This document shows, piece after piece, positions 6,146-13,451 of a DNA stretch of 13,612 bases (within the stretch, counting starts at the first letter, position 1; the number at the start of each line of letters is the position of its first letter). Under the pieces are notes generated by a model. That model made no database searches. It had not been told where the DNA came from and saw nothing but the letters and a program-made list of their open reading frames with translations. The position numbers and the translations under genes are program-made. Source of the stretch: JAFDVL01 sp043736395 (lineage in GTDB: Bacteria > Acidobacteriota > Blastocatellia > RBC074); assembly GCA_043736395.1 (NCBI GenBank), contig JAYTCQ010000365.1:1-13612 (forward strand). The letters run 5' to 3'.

Positions 6146-6619
6146 TTATTTTGTCTCTACCGGGTAACCCGCTTTTTCCCAGGCTTTCCATCCTCCGGTT
6201 AAAGCTTTCACTGTTTTAAATCCATCCCGTTTCAACGTCCGCGCCACACTGGCGCTGGTAGCTTCATCCGGTCAGCTACAGTACGTGATAATTTCTGTCG
6301 CTTTGTTCCATTCGCCTTTCTTCTTATCGACGTCTTCCATTGGAACTCGCACCGCACCCTTGATTTTATTGGCGCTGTTGGTCCAGCCGTCCAAAGCTCT
6401 GACATCAAGAATTAAAATTTGCGATCCGGCATCAAGCTTGGCTTTGAGCTGATCAATCGTGATGCGATCATCAGCAACAGGTGCGACGGCAGGTTTTTCT
6501 TCTTTTTTAGCTGAAGCCGGAGCCTTCACCGATTTTCTCTTTTTTGCTTTTTGCGCCGTGACTGGATGCACCAGAAAAGCGGCAACAAAAAGCAAAACTA
6601 CGAACTTAATTTTACTCAT
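6146..6619 (-). CDS. Exported rhodanese-like protein, probable selenoprotein (in-frame TGA read as Sec)
   Basis: Read through one TGA (6272-6274), the frame gives 157 aa. It has a signal peptide (about 1-22, F-V-V-L-L-F-V-A-A-F-L, ending T-A-Q), a Lys/Ala-rich linker, then one rhodanese domain (about 53-157) with L-I-L-D-V-R. The active-site loop is Y113-C114-S-U116-P-D-E-A-T-S-A. The 41 residues after the TGA contain the domain's conserved end, L-K-R-D-G-F and G-G-W-K-A-W, and finish at TAA. I recall family members with Y-C-S-C-P-N-E-A-T-S-A, so the TGA replaces a Cys. A SECIS-like hairpin follows at the right distance. UGA serves as an ordinary stop nearby (the gene ending at 9396), so a code change is unlikely. 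AGGAG lies 5 bases before the start. It is the last gene of the minus-strand run, 21 bp after the repeat protein. The alternative is a recent nonsense mutation. Confidence 0.8.
6241..6271 (-). promoter_or_regulatory. Candidate bacterial SECIS element
   Basis: On the mRNA strand, 16 nt after the UGA there is a perfect 6-bp stem, GCGCCA with UGGCGC (6241-6255), capped by the loop GUG. With one bulged A the stem extends by two C-G pairs. The loop begins 22 nt after the UGA and with G. Both features agree with the published bacterial SECIS rule (loop about 16-37 nt downstream, G in its first two positions). The element lies inside the coding sequence, as expected in bacteria. Confidence 0.65.
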
Positions 6620-6640
6620 TTTTTCTCCTGTTTTTTATTT

Positions 6641-7219
6641 CTATCTTTTTCTACGACGCAGAATGGTCACAACTTCTTTGCCGCCAAAGGCAGTCTCTGC
6701 CACATTGACTCCGGCATAAATATAGCCGTCGGCAGCAGCAGCTGCGAGTTCTTTTTGCATCGTTCCGGTACGCGAAGTGGCTAATAATAAGTACTCTTCC
6801 AGGTCTTCATTTGATTTGGATTTTTCCATGAAGACGACCACTTCCTTGCCGCCGAACCTGCTTTCAAAAACGGTCTGACCACGGTAGAGAAATCCTTTCC
6901 CACCGGCCTCGTTCATTTCTTTTTGCATCGTGGAAGTCTTGTTTGTCGCCAGCAAGGCATATTCGAAATATCCGGCTCCCTTGCCATTTTTCGGACGTTC
7001 CATCAGGACAACAGCTTCTTTTCCACCCACTGAAGTTTCGCCGCCCATGGCACCAACGAAGTAAAATCCTTCTTTTCCGTAGTCGTTCATTTCCTTTTCC
7101 ATCGTTGATGTTTTGCTGGTAGCCAAAACCTGATATTCCATCTTTTCCTGAGCAAAAACCGGGAAAATGAGACAAAATAAGATTGCGGGACGAATGAGAA
7201 TTGGTAGAACTTTTTTCAT
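6641..7219 (-). CDS. Exported protein of three tandem repeats, hypothetical
   Basis: This 192-aa protein has a signal peptide (about 1-24, ending V-F-A-Q). The mature part is three near-identical units at about 28-75, 86-133 and 141-189. Each reads Y-x-L-L-A-T-x-K-T-S-T-M-Q-K-E-M, a variable Gly/Ala turn, G-(F/Y)-x-(Y/F)-x-G, then G-G-K-E-V-V-x-x-(M/L)-E/R. The helix-then-strand pattern and the aromatic-Gly step recall the small DUF4177-like fold, but that match is only by eye. The tail is basic (R-R-R-K-R). A good ribosome binding site (AAAGGA) lies 5-6 bases before the ATG. It sits between the BatA-type gene (115 bp upstream) and the rhodanese (21 bp downstream), so it is probably co-transcribed at least with the latter. 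Function unknown. Confidence 0.75.
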   Translation of the reverse strand: MKKVLPILIRPAILFCLIFPVFAQEKMEYQVLATSKTSTMEKEMNDYGKEGFYFVGAMGGETSVGGKEAVVLMERPKNGKGAGYFEYALLATNKTSTMQKEMNEAGGKGFLYRGQTVFESRFGGKEVVVFMEKSKSNEDLEEYLLLATSRTGTMQKELAAAAADGYIYAGVNVAETAFGGKEVVTILRRRKR

Positions 7220-7334
7220 AGATTTCCTTTGAGATAGATTGTTTTGGATTTCAAAAGCCTATGGGGCAAGACGGTGTTTACATTGTCAGAAGACGCCGTT
7301 ACTTTGAACGGGCTACCGCATTGTAATACACGAG

Positions 7335-9377
7335 CTATCCTATCATTCGCGCAATTTTTGTTCGACGGGAAATTACAGCTTCGGCTAAAAATAAAAGTAA
7401 GGCCGCGATCAGCAACATCCACCAGGTTCGTTGTTTTGATTCGCGCTCTTCGTTGGTGAGCTTCACTTGAGCGCCTGGAACCTGCGCTGCCTGCGCATCG
7501 CCTCCGCTTATCGCCGTTATAAAATCGTCAATATTCAATCTTGATAAATCCGATTCTTTGGAGTCAATATTCACGGCGACAAAATCTGAAGTATTGCCGC
7601 TTCGCACGCGGTAAAATCCATTCTCCTGCGCCTTCACAATCAACTGTCCGGAGTTCGTCGCAGTGCGTTCCGTCAGGCGATTATTTGAAGGCGTATCAAT
7701 CGCGGGTACTTCGCCATTTTGTCCAGCAGCGACCGTGAACGTATTGCCGATAGTCTGCCACGCCTGCCGATCTTTTTCGCCCAGATGCTTCGTCATTTGT
7801 CGCACCAAAGGCAAATATAACGGCGTCAACGGCAAATCATTCCAGCTCGCATCCAGCGAAGATGTGAACATCAACACCTTTCCCTGTCCCAAAGAAATTT
7901 CTGTCAGCGCAGGTGATCCGTCTTCAAACCGCGCCAACACAGAAGCTGTTTCTTTTGGCTCTGAACGACGATAGCCAAAGACGCGCGCGGCGGCTAAACG
8001 ACCGCTATTGCGAAAAACTTCAAAGACGGGATGATCCGTTTTGATGTTGCTGAGCGTCGAATAATTTCCGGTGAGCTGCACTGCTTCGCCGAGCACTGAT
8101 GGCGCAATATTCTTGAATGCTTCATTGAAGGAAGAAGTGTCCGCGTGCCTCGCCACCGCGATTACCAAGCCTCCGCCCTTCTCGACAAATGATTTTAAGT
8201 TTTCGGCAAACGCATTCGTGACGCTCTCGACATCGTTCAAAATTATGACTTTGTTGTTCGGCAAATCGGCAGGATTTACAGACGCCGGAGTTTTCACCGT
8301 CCACGTGAATGGTAAATTTTCTCCGGTGGTCAGGGCATTTTTCAAATACAAACTTTCGTTGTTGGCGCGTCCGGCAGCTTCAATCACCAGAGCCTGGGAC
8401 TGCGCTTCGCGGTGCAAAGTGAAATAGAACTTATCGTCCGCGTCAAAATTATTATCGTTGATCACAAGCACGGCACGGTTGACGCCTTCGTTGAGATTGA
8501 AGTCGGTGAATTCCACAACGGCGGATTCACGCGCTGGAACTTTCAGCTGCCGTTTTTCAATTGGATGATCGTTGAGCTGCAATTCTACGCTTAAAGAATC
8601 TCTCGCGTCATCGCTGAAATTCATAATCCGCGCCGCTAATTTATCAGTGTATTTTGGCTGGTACACAACGGCTTGCGCGTTGAGGTCCGTCACAGCCAGA
8701 TTTGGAGAATCCGTCGCGCCAACATCTTTGGTGATAAGTTTGATTTGATTATTCAAACGATACGCTGTTTCAGATTGATTCCATCCCGCCGATTGAAAAT
8801 CTGTAATCAAAAAAATCTGTTTGTCGGCAACCGTAGTTTCTTTCATCAATTCTTCGGCTCCGCGTAAAGCTTGCGAGTACGCCGTCGAATTCAACCCCGC
8901 TTTCGCCTGATCTAACAAGGAAATAATCTTATTTTTTTCATTCGTAAAGCGACTTAATATTTCATAGCCGTTTCCGAAAGTTATTAATGCTATTTGATCG
9001 TTCGTGCCGGATTCATTGACGATAGTACGCGCCTGCGTCAACGCCTGCTCAAAGCGTTTGCCGTAGCGAAGGCTCAGCGAAGTATCCAGCAAAATAATTT
9101 TCGCCTTCGCCCGCGTCAGCGATTCTGCCGCGTTGGAGCTGGTGAAAAAAGGACGCGCAAAGGCGAGTACCAAACATAATAATGCCAGACAGCGAAGTGC
9201 TAATAAAAGCCAATTGATCAATCGCCTGCGTCGAATCGTACGCTGCGGAATTTGGCGAACAAACATCAGCGAAGGAAATTCAACTTTTTTCGCCCGCGTC
9301 CGGCGCACCAGATGCACGATGATCGGCAGGGCAACCGCCGCTAAACCAAGTAGAAACAATGGAGATAAAAACGACAT
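7335..9377 (-). CDS. BatA-type membrane protein with vWA domain
   Basis: The product is 680 aa. Its N-terminus is the BatA module: a first membrane helix (about 3-22), R-R-T-R-A-K-K-V-E-F-P-S-L, then a basic stretch and a second helix (about 55-75). A von Willebrand A domain follows (about 92-250), with a complete MIDAS start D98-T-S100-L-S102 and L-I-T-D-F for a later ligand. A long periplasmic part with glutamine-amidotransferase-like character (about 330-500, V-I-I-L-N-D, G-G-G-L-V-I-A-V) leads to a final helix (about 652-670, W-W-M-L-L-I-A-A-L-L-L-F-L) and a basic tail. Family members act with MoxR ATPases and DUF58 proteins in envelope stress or protein-complex maturation, although the exact job is unknown. 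Both partners are encoded upstream in this strand. The start is 18 bp after the stop of the preceding gene. Confidence 0.85.
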   Translation of the reverse strand: MSFLSPLFLLGLAAVALPIIVHLVRRTRAKKVEFPSLMFVRQIPQRTIRRRRLINWLLLALRCLALLCLVLAFARPFFTSSNAAESLTRAKAKIILLDTSLSLRYGKRFEQALTQARTIVNESGTNDQIALITFGNGYEILSRFTNEKNKIISLLDQAKAGLNSTAYSQALRGAEELMKETTVADKQIFLITDFQSAGWNQSETAYRLNNQIKLITKDVGATDSPNLAVTDLNAQAVVYQPKYTDKLAARIMNFSDDARDSLSVELQLNDHPIEKRQLKVPARESAVVEFTDFNLNEGVNRAVLVINDNNFDADDKFYFTLHREAQSQALVIEAAGRANNESLYLKNALTTGENLPFTWTVKTPASVNPADLPNNKVIILNDVESVTNAFAENLKSFVEKGGGLVIAVARHADTSSFNEAFKNIAPSVLGEAVQLTGNYSTLSNIKTDHPVFEVFRNSGRLAAARVFGYRRSEPKETASVLARFEDGSPALTEISLGQGKVLMFTSSLDASWNDLPLTPLYLPLVRQMTKHLGEKDRQAWQTIGNTFTVAAGQNGEVPAIDTPSNNRLTERTATNSGQLIVKAQENGFYRVRSGNTSDFVAVNIDSKESDLSRLNIDDFITAISGGDAQAAQVPGAQVKLTNEERESKQRTWWMLLIAALLLFLAEAVISRRTKIARMIG

Positions 9378-9395
9378 TAATTTACCTATTCATTC

Positions 9396-10037
9396 TCAAA
9401 GCTGCCACACAATATGCATACCACTCACAATCCAACTCCCGCCTGCTTTTAATAATAATACAAATTGTTCCGCACCGCATTTATCGCCGCATTTATTAGA
9501 AATATCCACTAATGCCTGCGTGCGGTCTTCATTAAATCCTACATTGGAAACAATGACGTAGCCGTTTGTGCCGGGGAATTTATTATTAAAAGCTGCCCAG
9601 GCTTTGCGCATATCCTTGCCTGAAAAAATTGTGCGACGCTCCTGCTTACCAATCAATTTTACCGACGAATTAAATTTCGCTTCCAATGTTTTACAAACCC
9701 TGGATTTACTTTTGAAATCAGCCAGCGTTTTCGGGTTTAGCTTTTTTAATTTACCCGATAAGCCATAAAGACTTTTTTGCCACGAAGCTTCACCTTCTTT
9801 GTTGTTCCCTACGCCAGTGCAACCGGAAACCTGATTTTCAATCGCAATGGATTTGGCTCCGAAAAGTTCCTTTAAGGCTGCTGAATAGACGGCATAATCT
9901 TCGTCATCCGTGGGTAACGATGGCGGTGTAAAAAGCTTTCTTGGATCGGATTTCTTTTTTGATTGCGTAAAAGTGGTAGAGCTGAGTAAAAAAACAATCC
10001 CGATAATTACCAACAATTGTAGTCTTTGTTTTCCCAT
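9396..10037 (-). CDS. Exported hypothetical protein, 213 aa
   Basis: A signal peptide is clear (L-L-V-I-I-G-I-V-F-L-L-S-S, then T-F-T-Q). The mature protein begins with a Lys/Pro-rich stretch and then D-Y-A-V-Y-S-A-A-L-K-E-L-F. It has four cysteines (S-G-C-T-G-V-G, R-V-C-K, K-C-G-D-K-C), enough for two disulfides in the periplasm. The end, V-L-L-L-K-A-G-G-S-W-I-V, looks like a closing beta sheet. I do not recognise a named family. The frame can be extended to a TTG at 10052, but that start lies inside a repeat, so the ATG at 10037 is preferred. It ends in TGA, showing that UGA is a normal stop here, and is 18 bp ahead of the BatA-type gene, which suggests co-transcription. Confidence 0.7.
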   Translation of the reverse strand: MGKQRLQLLVIIGIVFLLSSTTFTQSKKKSDPRKLFTPPSLPTDDEDYAVYSAALKELFGAKSIAIENQVSGCTGVGNNKEGEASWQKSLYGLSGKLKKLNPKTLADFKSKSRVCKTLEAKFNSSVKLIGKQERRTIFSGKDMRKAWAAFNNKFPGTNGYVIVSNVGFNEDRTQALVDISNKCGDKCGAEQFVLLLKAGGSWIVSGMHIVWQL

Positions 10038-10045
10038 AATCCTGA

Positions 10046-10132
10046 ACCCCAACGGGGTGAAATGAAATAGCCCAGGAAGGAGTTAAGCGAATGCGAAACG
10101 TAAGCCTGGATATTACATTTCGTACCGTTGGG
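10046..10132. repeat. Dispersed-type inverted repeat element
   Basis: The arms near 10048-10068 (cccaacggggtgaaatgaaat) and 10112-10132 are inverted copies matching at about 17 of 21 bases. A small palindrome, acccc-aac-ggggt (10046-10058), lies at one end, and cccagg/cctgg pair inside. The element occupies most of the 154-bp gap between the DUF58 gene and the next gene of the minus-strand run. Confidence 0.6.
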
Positions 10133-10191
10133 ACTTGAAGAATAAATACATTTCGAAAATACGCAAGCTTATCTGGTGGCGCGCCTTTCGC

Positions 10192-11160
10192 CTACTTTGT
10201 CCGTCGCGACAAAAACGAAAATAGCGCGTAATCCAATGCCTGAGTCGTCGTCAACAATTCGTATTCAACTTTGTTATTGATCGCGCCTTCTTTCACCCGC
10301 AGCAGATGATTATGAAATGTCTCGCGGTAGCCTTCTGCCAGGACATCGGGCATCACATGCAACTGTTCCTGCGTCTCGCAATCTTCCAACAGCACGGATT
10401 CATCGTAGCCGAAATCTATCTCGTTACGATCCAAAACCTGAAACGCAATTACGTTATTGCCTTTGAAACTGAGGTGCTGAAACGCTTCAATCAGGGCTTC
10501 GGAATCATCATAAAAATCCGAAATGATAATGACGACACTGCGCTTGGTGATGCGGTCAGCGGCTTCGTGAAGCATCGCTGAAAGCCTGGTTTCCCTGCCT
10601 GCTTCAAGTTGTTCTAAATGTCCAAAAATTGTACGCAAATGTCCGGTGCGATTTAGCGACGGCAACGCGACGCGCATCGCTTCATCGAAGGCTAATAGCC
10701 CAATGGCATCGTTTTGTTTATTGACCAAGTACGCCAGCGAAGCAGCTAACATTTTCGCGTATTGCAGCTTGGGAACCCCGCCCGACGAATACCGCATTGA
10801 ACCGCTGGAATCCACTAACAAATGAAATTGTGTGTTCGTATCCGCACGATATTTTTTGATGTAATAACGATCCGTCCGGCCTAACAATTTCCAATCCAGA
10901 TACCGCAAATCATCGCCGGGCATGTATTGCCGGTACTCCGCAAACTCCGTCGAAAATCCGGTGAACGGTGAACGGTGAAGCCCGGAAATAAAGCCTTCGA
11001 CGACGGTTCGCGCCAATAATTCAAGCGACGTAACGCGCCCCAAAACTTCAGGATCAAGAAAGGAATTTGGATTGTGATTAATCGAATGAGGAGTTTTGAG
11101 CAGTTCAGTTTCCTGAACATTCAACGTTGATTCTTTCTTTTTGCGCCACCACATATTCAT
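10192..11160 (-). CDS. DUF58 protein with vWA domain
   Basis: This is a 322-aa soluble protein. The DUF58 signature spans about 68-107 (G-F-S-T-E-F-A-E-Y-R-Q-Y, P-G-D-D-L-R-Y-L-D-W, Y-I-K-K-Y). It continues into a vWA domain with an intact MIDAS, D117-S-S119-G-S121-M, and I-I-S-D-F-Y-D-D as a further ligand region. Proteins of this family almost always sit beside a MoxR ATPase, as here (39 bp upstream), and are thought to act as its substrate-recruiting partner; that role is from family knowledge. There is no signal peptide. The basic N-terminus (W-W-R-K-K-K) could favour the membrane. An alternative start is the ATG at 11154, which has AGGA at a better distance. Confidence 0.88.
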   Translation of the reverse strand: MNMWWRKKKESTLNVQETELLKTPHSINHNPNSFLDPEVLGRVTSLELLARTVVEGFISGLHRSPFTGFSTEFAEYRQYMPGDDLRYLDWKLLGRTDRYYIKKYRADTNTQFHLLVDSSGSMRYSSGGVPKLQYAKMLAASLAYLVNKQNDAIGLLAFDEAMRVALPSLNRTGHLRTIFGHLEQLEAGRETRLSAMLHEAADRITKRSVVIIISDFYDDSEALIEAFQHLSFKGNNVIAFQVLDRNEIDFGYDESVLLEDCETQEQLHVMPDVLAEGYRETFHNHLLRVKEGAINNKVEYELLTTTQALDYALFSFLSRRTK

Positions 11161-11199
11161 TGTCCTGGAAACGACAGCTTAGTCGAAAAAGCCTGCGCA

Positions 11200-12210
11200 C
11201 TACAAACCGGACTTCGGCTCCGGCACTGCCTCAAGCAAGCGGCTAACGATTTTGTCAGTATCCAGTTTTTCCGACTCTGCCTGGAAGTTCAGCAAAATTC
11301 GATGACGCAAAACGGGTGGAGCAGAAGCGCGAATATCCTCGCAGCTGACGTTATACCGTCCGTTCATCACGGCGCGAGCCTTCCCTGCCAGAACTAAAAA
11401 TTGTGAAGCACGCAGTGAAGCTCCCCACGTAATATATTTCTTCACAAAATCAGGCGCATTCGCGTGAATCGGGCGGCTGGTATTCGCAATCTGGACGGCG
11501 TAACGAACTACGGATTCAGCGGCAGGAATCTGACGAACTAACCTTTGAAACGCGATGATTTCATCGGCTGACATTAGGCGTTCAAATTTTATATCCTGCG
11601 GCATCGTGGTCGCCTGAACGACTTTGACTTCATCGTTTTCGTTCAAATATCCGACTCTGATATTAAACATAAAACGATCCAGCTGCGCTTCGGGCAAGGG
11701 ATAGGTACCTTCCATTTCGATAGGATTTTGCGTCGCCAAAACGTAAAAAGGTTTGGGCAATTGATAGGTCGTTCCCTGCACTGTGACGTTGCCTTCCTGC
11801 ATCGCTTCCAGCAGCGCGGCCTGCGTCTTGGGTGGAGTTCGATTGATTTCATCCGCAAGGATCATGTTGCCGAAAATTGGCCCTTTGATGAACTCCATGG
11901 TGCGGTGACCGGTGCTACGATCTTCTTCGATGATTTCAGTTCCAGTAATGTCAGCAGGCATCAGATCAGGCGTGAACTGAACACGCTTGAAAGATAAATC
12001 CAGCACATTTGCAATCGTGCGAACCAGCAAGGTTTTGGCGAGTCCGGGCACACCTGTCAAAATCGAATGTCCACCAACAAAGAGCGACATCAAGACTTGC
12101 TCGACGGCTTCGTCCTGACCGATGACTGCTTTGCGGATTTCGCTGAGGATGCTTTGGCGTGCTGAGACTAAACGATTCAGTAAATCTTCTTCCCGAAGGT
12201 TATCAGACAT
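11200..12210 (-). CDS. moxR: MoxR-family AAA+ ATPase
   Basis: From the ATG at 12210 this is 336 aa. Walker A is G53-V-P-G-L-A-K-T60. Walker B is M-I-L-A-D-E-I-N (about 116-123). Sensor 1 is A-T-Q-N-P, followed by G-T-Y-P-L-P-E-A-Q-L-D-R-F, which is diagnostic of MoxR ATPases. The C-terminal lid is present (G-A-S-L-R-A-S-Q, P-P-V-L-R-H-R). The frame extends to a GTG at 12216, but GGGAG at 12216-12220 is placed 5 bases before the ATG, so that start is chosen. It is the first gene of a probable operon with the DUF58 and BatA-type proteins. MoxR ATPases act as chaperones that mature or load metals into partner complexes; the substrate here is unknown. Confidence 0.92.
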   Translation of the reverse strand: MSDNLREEDLLNRLVSARQSILSEIRKAVIGQDEAVEQVLMSLFVGGHSILTGVPGLAKTLLVRTIANVLDLSFKRVQFTPDLMPADITGTEIIEEDRSTGHRTMEFIKGPIFGNMILADEINRTPPKTQAALLEAMQEGNVTVQGTTYQLPKPFYVLATQNPIEMEGTYPLPEAQLDRFMFNIRVGYLNENDEVKVVQATTMPQDIKFERLMSADEIIAFQRLVRQIPAAESVVRYAVQIANTSRPIHANAPDFVKKYITWGASLRASQFLVLAGKARAVMNGRYNVSCEDIRASAPPVLRHRILLNFQAESEKLDTDKIVSRLLEAVPEPKSGL

Positions 12211-12216
12211 TCTCAC

Positions 12217-12347
12217 TCCCGATGTTAATAGCCCTGAATTTTGAAAGTCATAAAATCTACGGGCTTTTATTAATTATTCTGAGTACGTCATTAAAGACGT
12301 TGCGGGGTTGCCATTTGGTTACTTGTTTTCAACTTCGATACTATAAC
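12217..12347. other. Gap upstream of the MoxR operon
   Basis: This 131-bp A+T-rich gap separates the permease stop and the MoxR start on the same strand. It must contain any separate promoter for the MoxR operon, but I cannot pick out a convincing one. A weak hairpin (acgtc, attaaa, gacgt; 12285-12300) lies in it. Confidence 0.35.
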
Positions 12348-13451
12348 TTATTTCCCAGCCAATTGTGGAATGAGCTTTTGCAATTTTCCGCGAAAGAAAT
12401 ATTCCATTGCCACAAAAAGTATAATTATCGCCTGCAAAACCTGCACTAAATCCTTTGATACATTTTCGGTAAAAATATCCACAAATAATCCGCCGCGCAC
12501 CAAAGCACCAAATAAAATCGCCGCGAGGAAAACCCCGAACGGATGATTGCGACCGAGCAGAGCCACAGCAATTCCCGTGAAGCCGTACCCTGCGCTGAAA
12601 TCGTGGTAGTAACGATAGCGATAGCCCAACACTTCATTTACACCAACCAATCCGGCGACTGCTCCTGACAAAACCATCGCTAAAATCACTTGTCGCTTCA
12701 CGCTGATTCCGGCGTATTCTGCCGCGTCAGGACTGGCTCCGGCGGCGCGTAATTCATATCCCCATTTCGTCTTCCACAAAAATACCCAGACCAAAAAACA
12801 AGCCAGAATCGCCAATAAAAACGTAGCATTCAGTGGAATACGATAAGGAAAATTAATCCCAAGTGGTTTCAGCAAAGTATAAAATCTGGCGAATCGCGCA
12901 GCAGGAACAATCTCGTGCGTTTCCATAATCGCATCGCTCGGTTCCTTGAAATGGTATTGCACCAGATAGCTCAACAATCCGAGCGCAATAAAATTCATCA
13001 TGATCGTATTGATAACTTCGTGCGAACCAAACCGCGCTTTCAAAATTCCTGGTACTGCGCCCCAAAATCCTCCCGCAATCATCGCCGCTAAAATTGCTAA
13101 AGGCACAAGCAAAATCGAAGGCAATCCAGTGAACGTCAATCCCACCCAAGCCGCCGCAAACGCTCCCATATAAAGCTGCCCTTCAGCTCCAATATTTAGC
13201 AATCCACAACGAAGCGCGATAGCTACGGAAAGCCCTGTGAAGATGAGCGGCGTCGCATAAAACAACGTATAGCCCCAATTATCAAAGGTAAAATGCCCCT
13301 GCGCGTCGTAGAGTCCAAACGCGCTACTCAGCAAAATCCCATAGACTTCAAACGGATTGTCACGAATGGCAAAGATAATGACGCCGCCGATAATAAAGGC
13401 TGCAATGACGGCGATGAGCGGAAAAGTGAGTTCACGGAGCAGTGTTTTCAT
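12348..13451 (-). CDS. ABC transporter permease, nucleoside/simple-sugar type (BPD_transp_2 family)
   Basis: This 367-aa integral membrane protein has about eight to ten hydrophobic helices, beginning F-P-L-I-A-V-I-A-A-F-I-I-G-G. It carries the family hallmark L-R-C-G-L-L-N-I-G-A-E-G-Q-L in the first third and a late G-F-T-G-I-A-V-A-L-L-G motif. This matches the larger of the two permeases in Bmp-type nucleoside uptake systems (YufP/NupP-like). Such systems also need an ATPase, a second permease (NupQ-like) and a lipoprotein. None is seen here: the following gene is MoxR, and 161 bp upstream to the window edge is empty, so the partners should lie beyond it. No clear ribosome binding site precedes the ATG. 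Confidence 0.87.
   Translation of the reverse strand: MKTLLRELTFPLIAVIAAFIIGGVIIFAIRDNPFEVYGILLSSAFGLYDAQGHFTFDNWGYTLFYATPLIFTGLSVAIALRCGLLNIGAEGQLYMGAFAAAWVGLTFTGLPSILLVPLAILAAMIAGGFWGAVPGILKARFGSHEVINTIMMNFIALGLLSYLVQYHFKEPSDAIMETHEIVPAARFARFYTLLKPLGINFPYRIPLNATFLLAILACFLVWVFLWKTKWGYELRAAGASPDAAEYAGISVKRQVILAMVLSGAVAGLVGVNEVLGYRYRYYHDFSAGYGFTGIAVALLGRNHPFGVFLAAILFGALVRGGLFVDIFTENVSKDLVQVLQAIIILFVAMEYFFRGKLQKLIPQLAGK

Noticed and set aside
6272..6274. Genome-wide reassignment of UGA to an amino acid
   Set aside because: The exported protein gene ending at 9396 uses TGA as its normal stop, and no other gene in the window has an internal TGA.
6272..6619. Reading the rhodanese as a complete 115-aa protein ending at TGA
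   Set aside because: The stop falls inside the active-site loop, and the following 41 in-frame codons encode the conserved end of the domain, so the 115-aa version would not be a functional rhodanese.
7663..8594. Plus-strand open frames of 60-118 aa across the BatA gene
   Set aside because: They are shadows opposite a well-supported 680-aa gene, with no family features or ribosome binding sites.
12300..12325. Sigma-54 promoter upstream of MoxR (tggc...gc on the minus strand)
   Set aside because: The GG to GC distance is three bases too short for a -24/-12 promoter.
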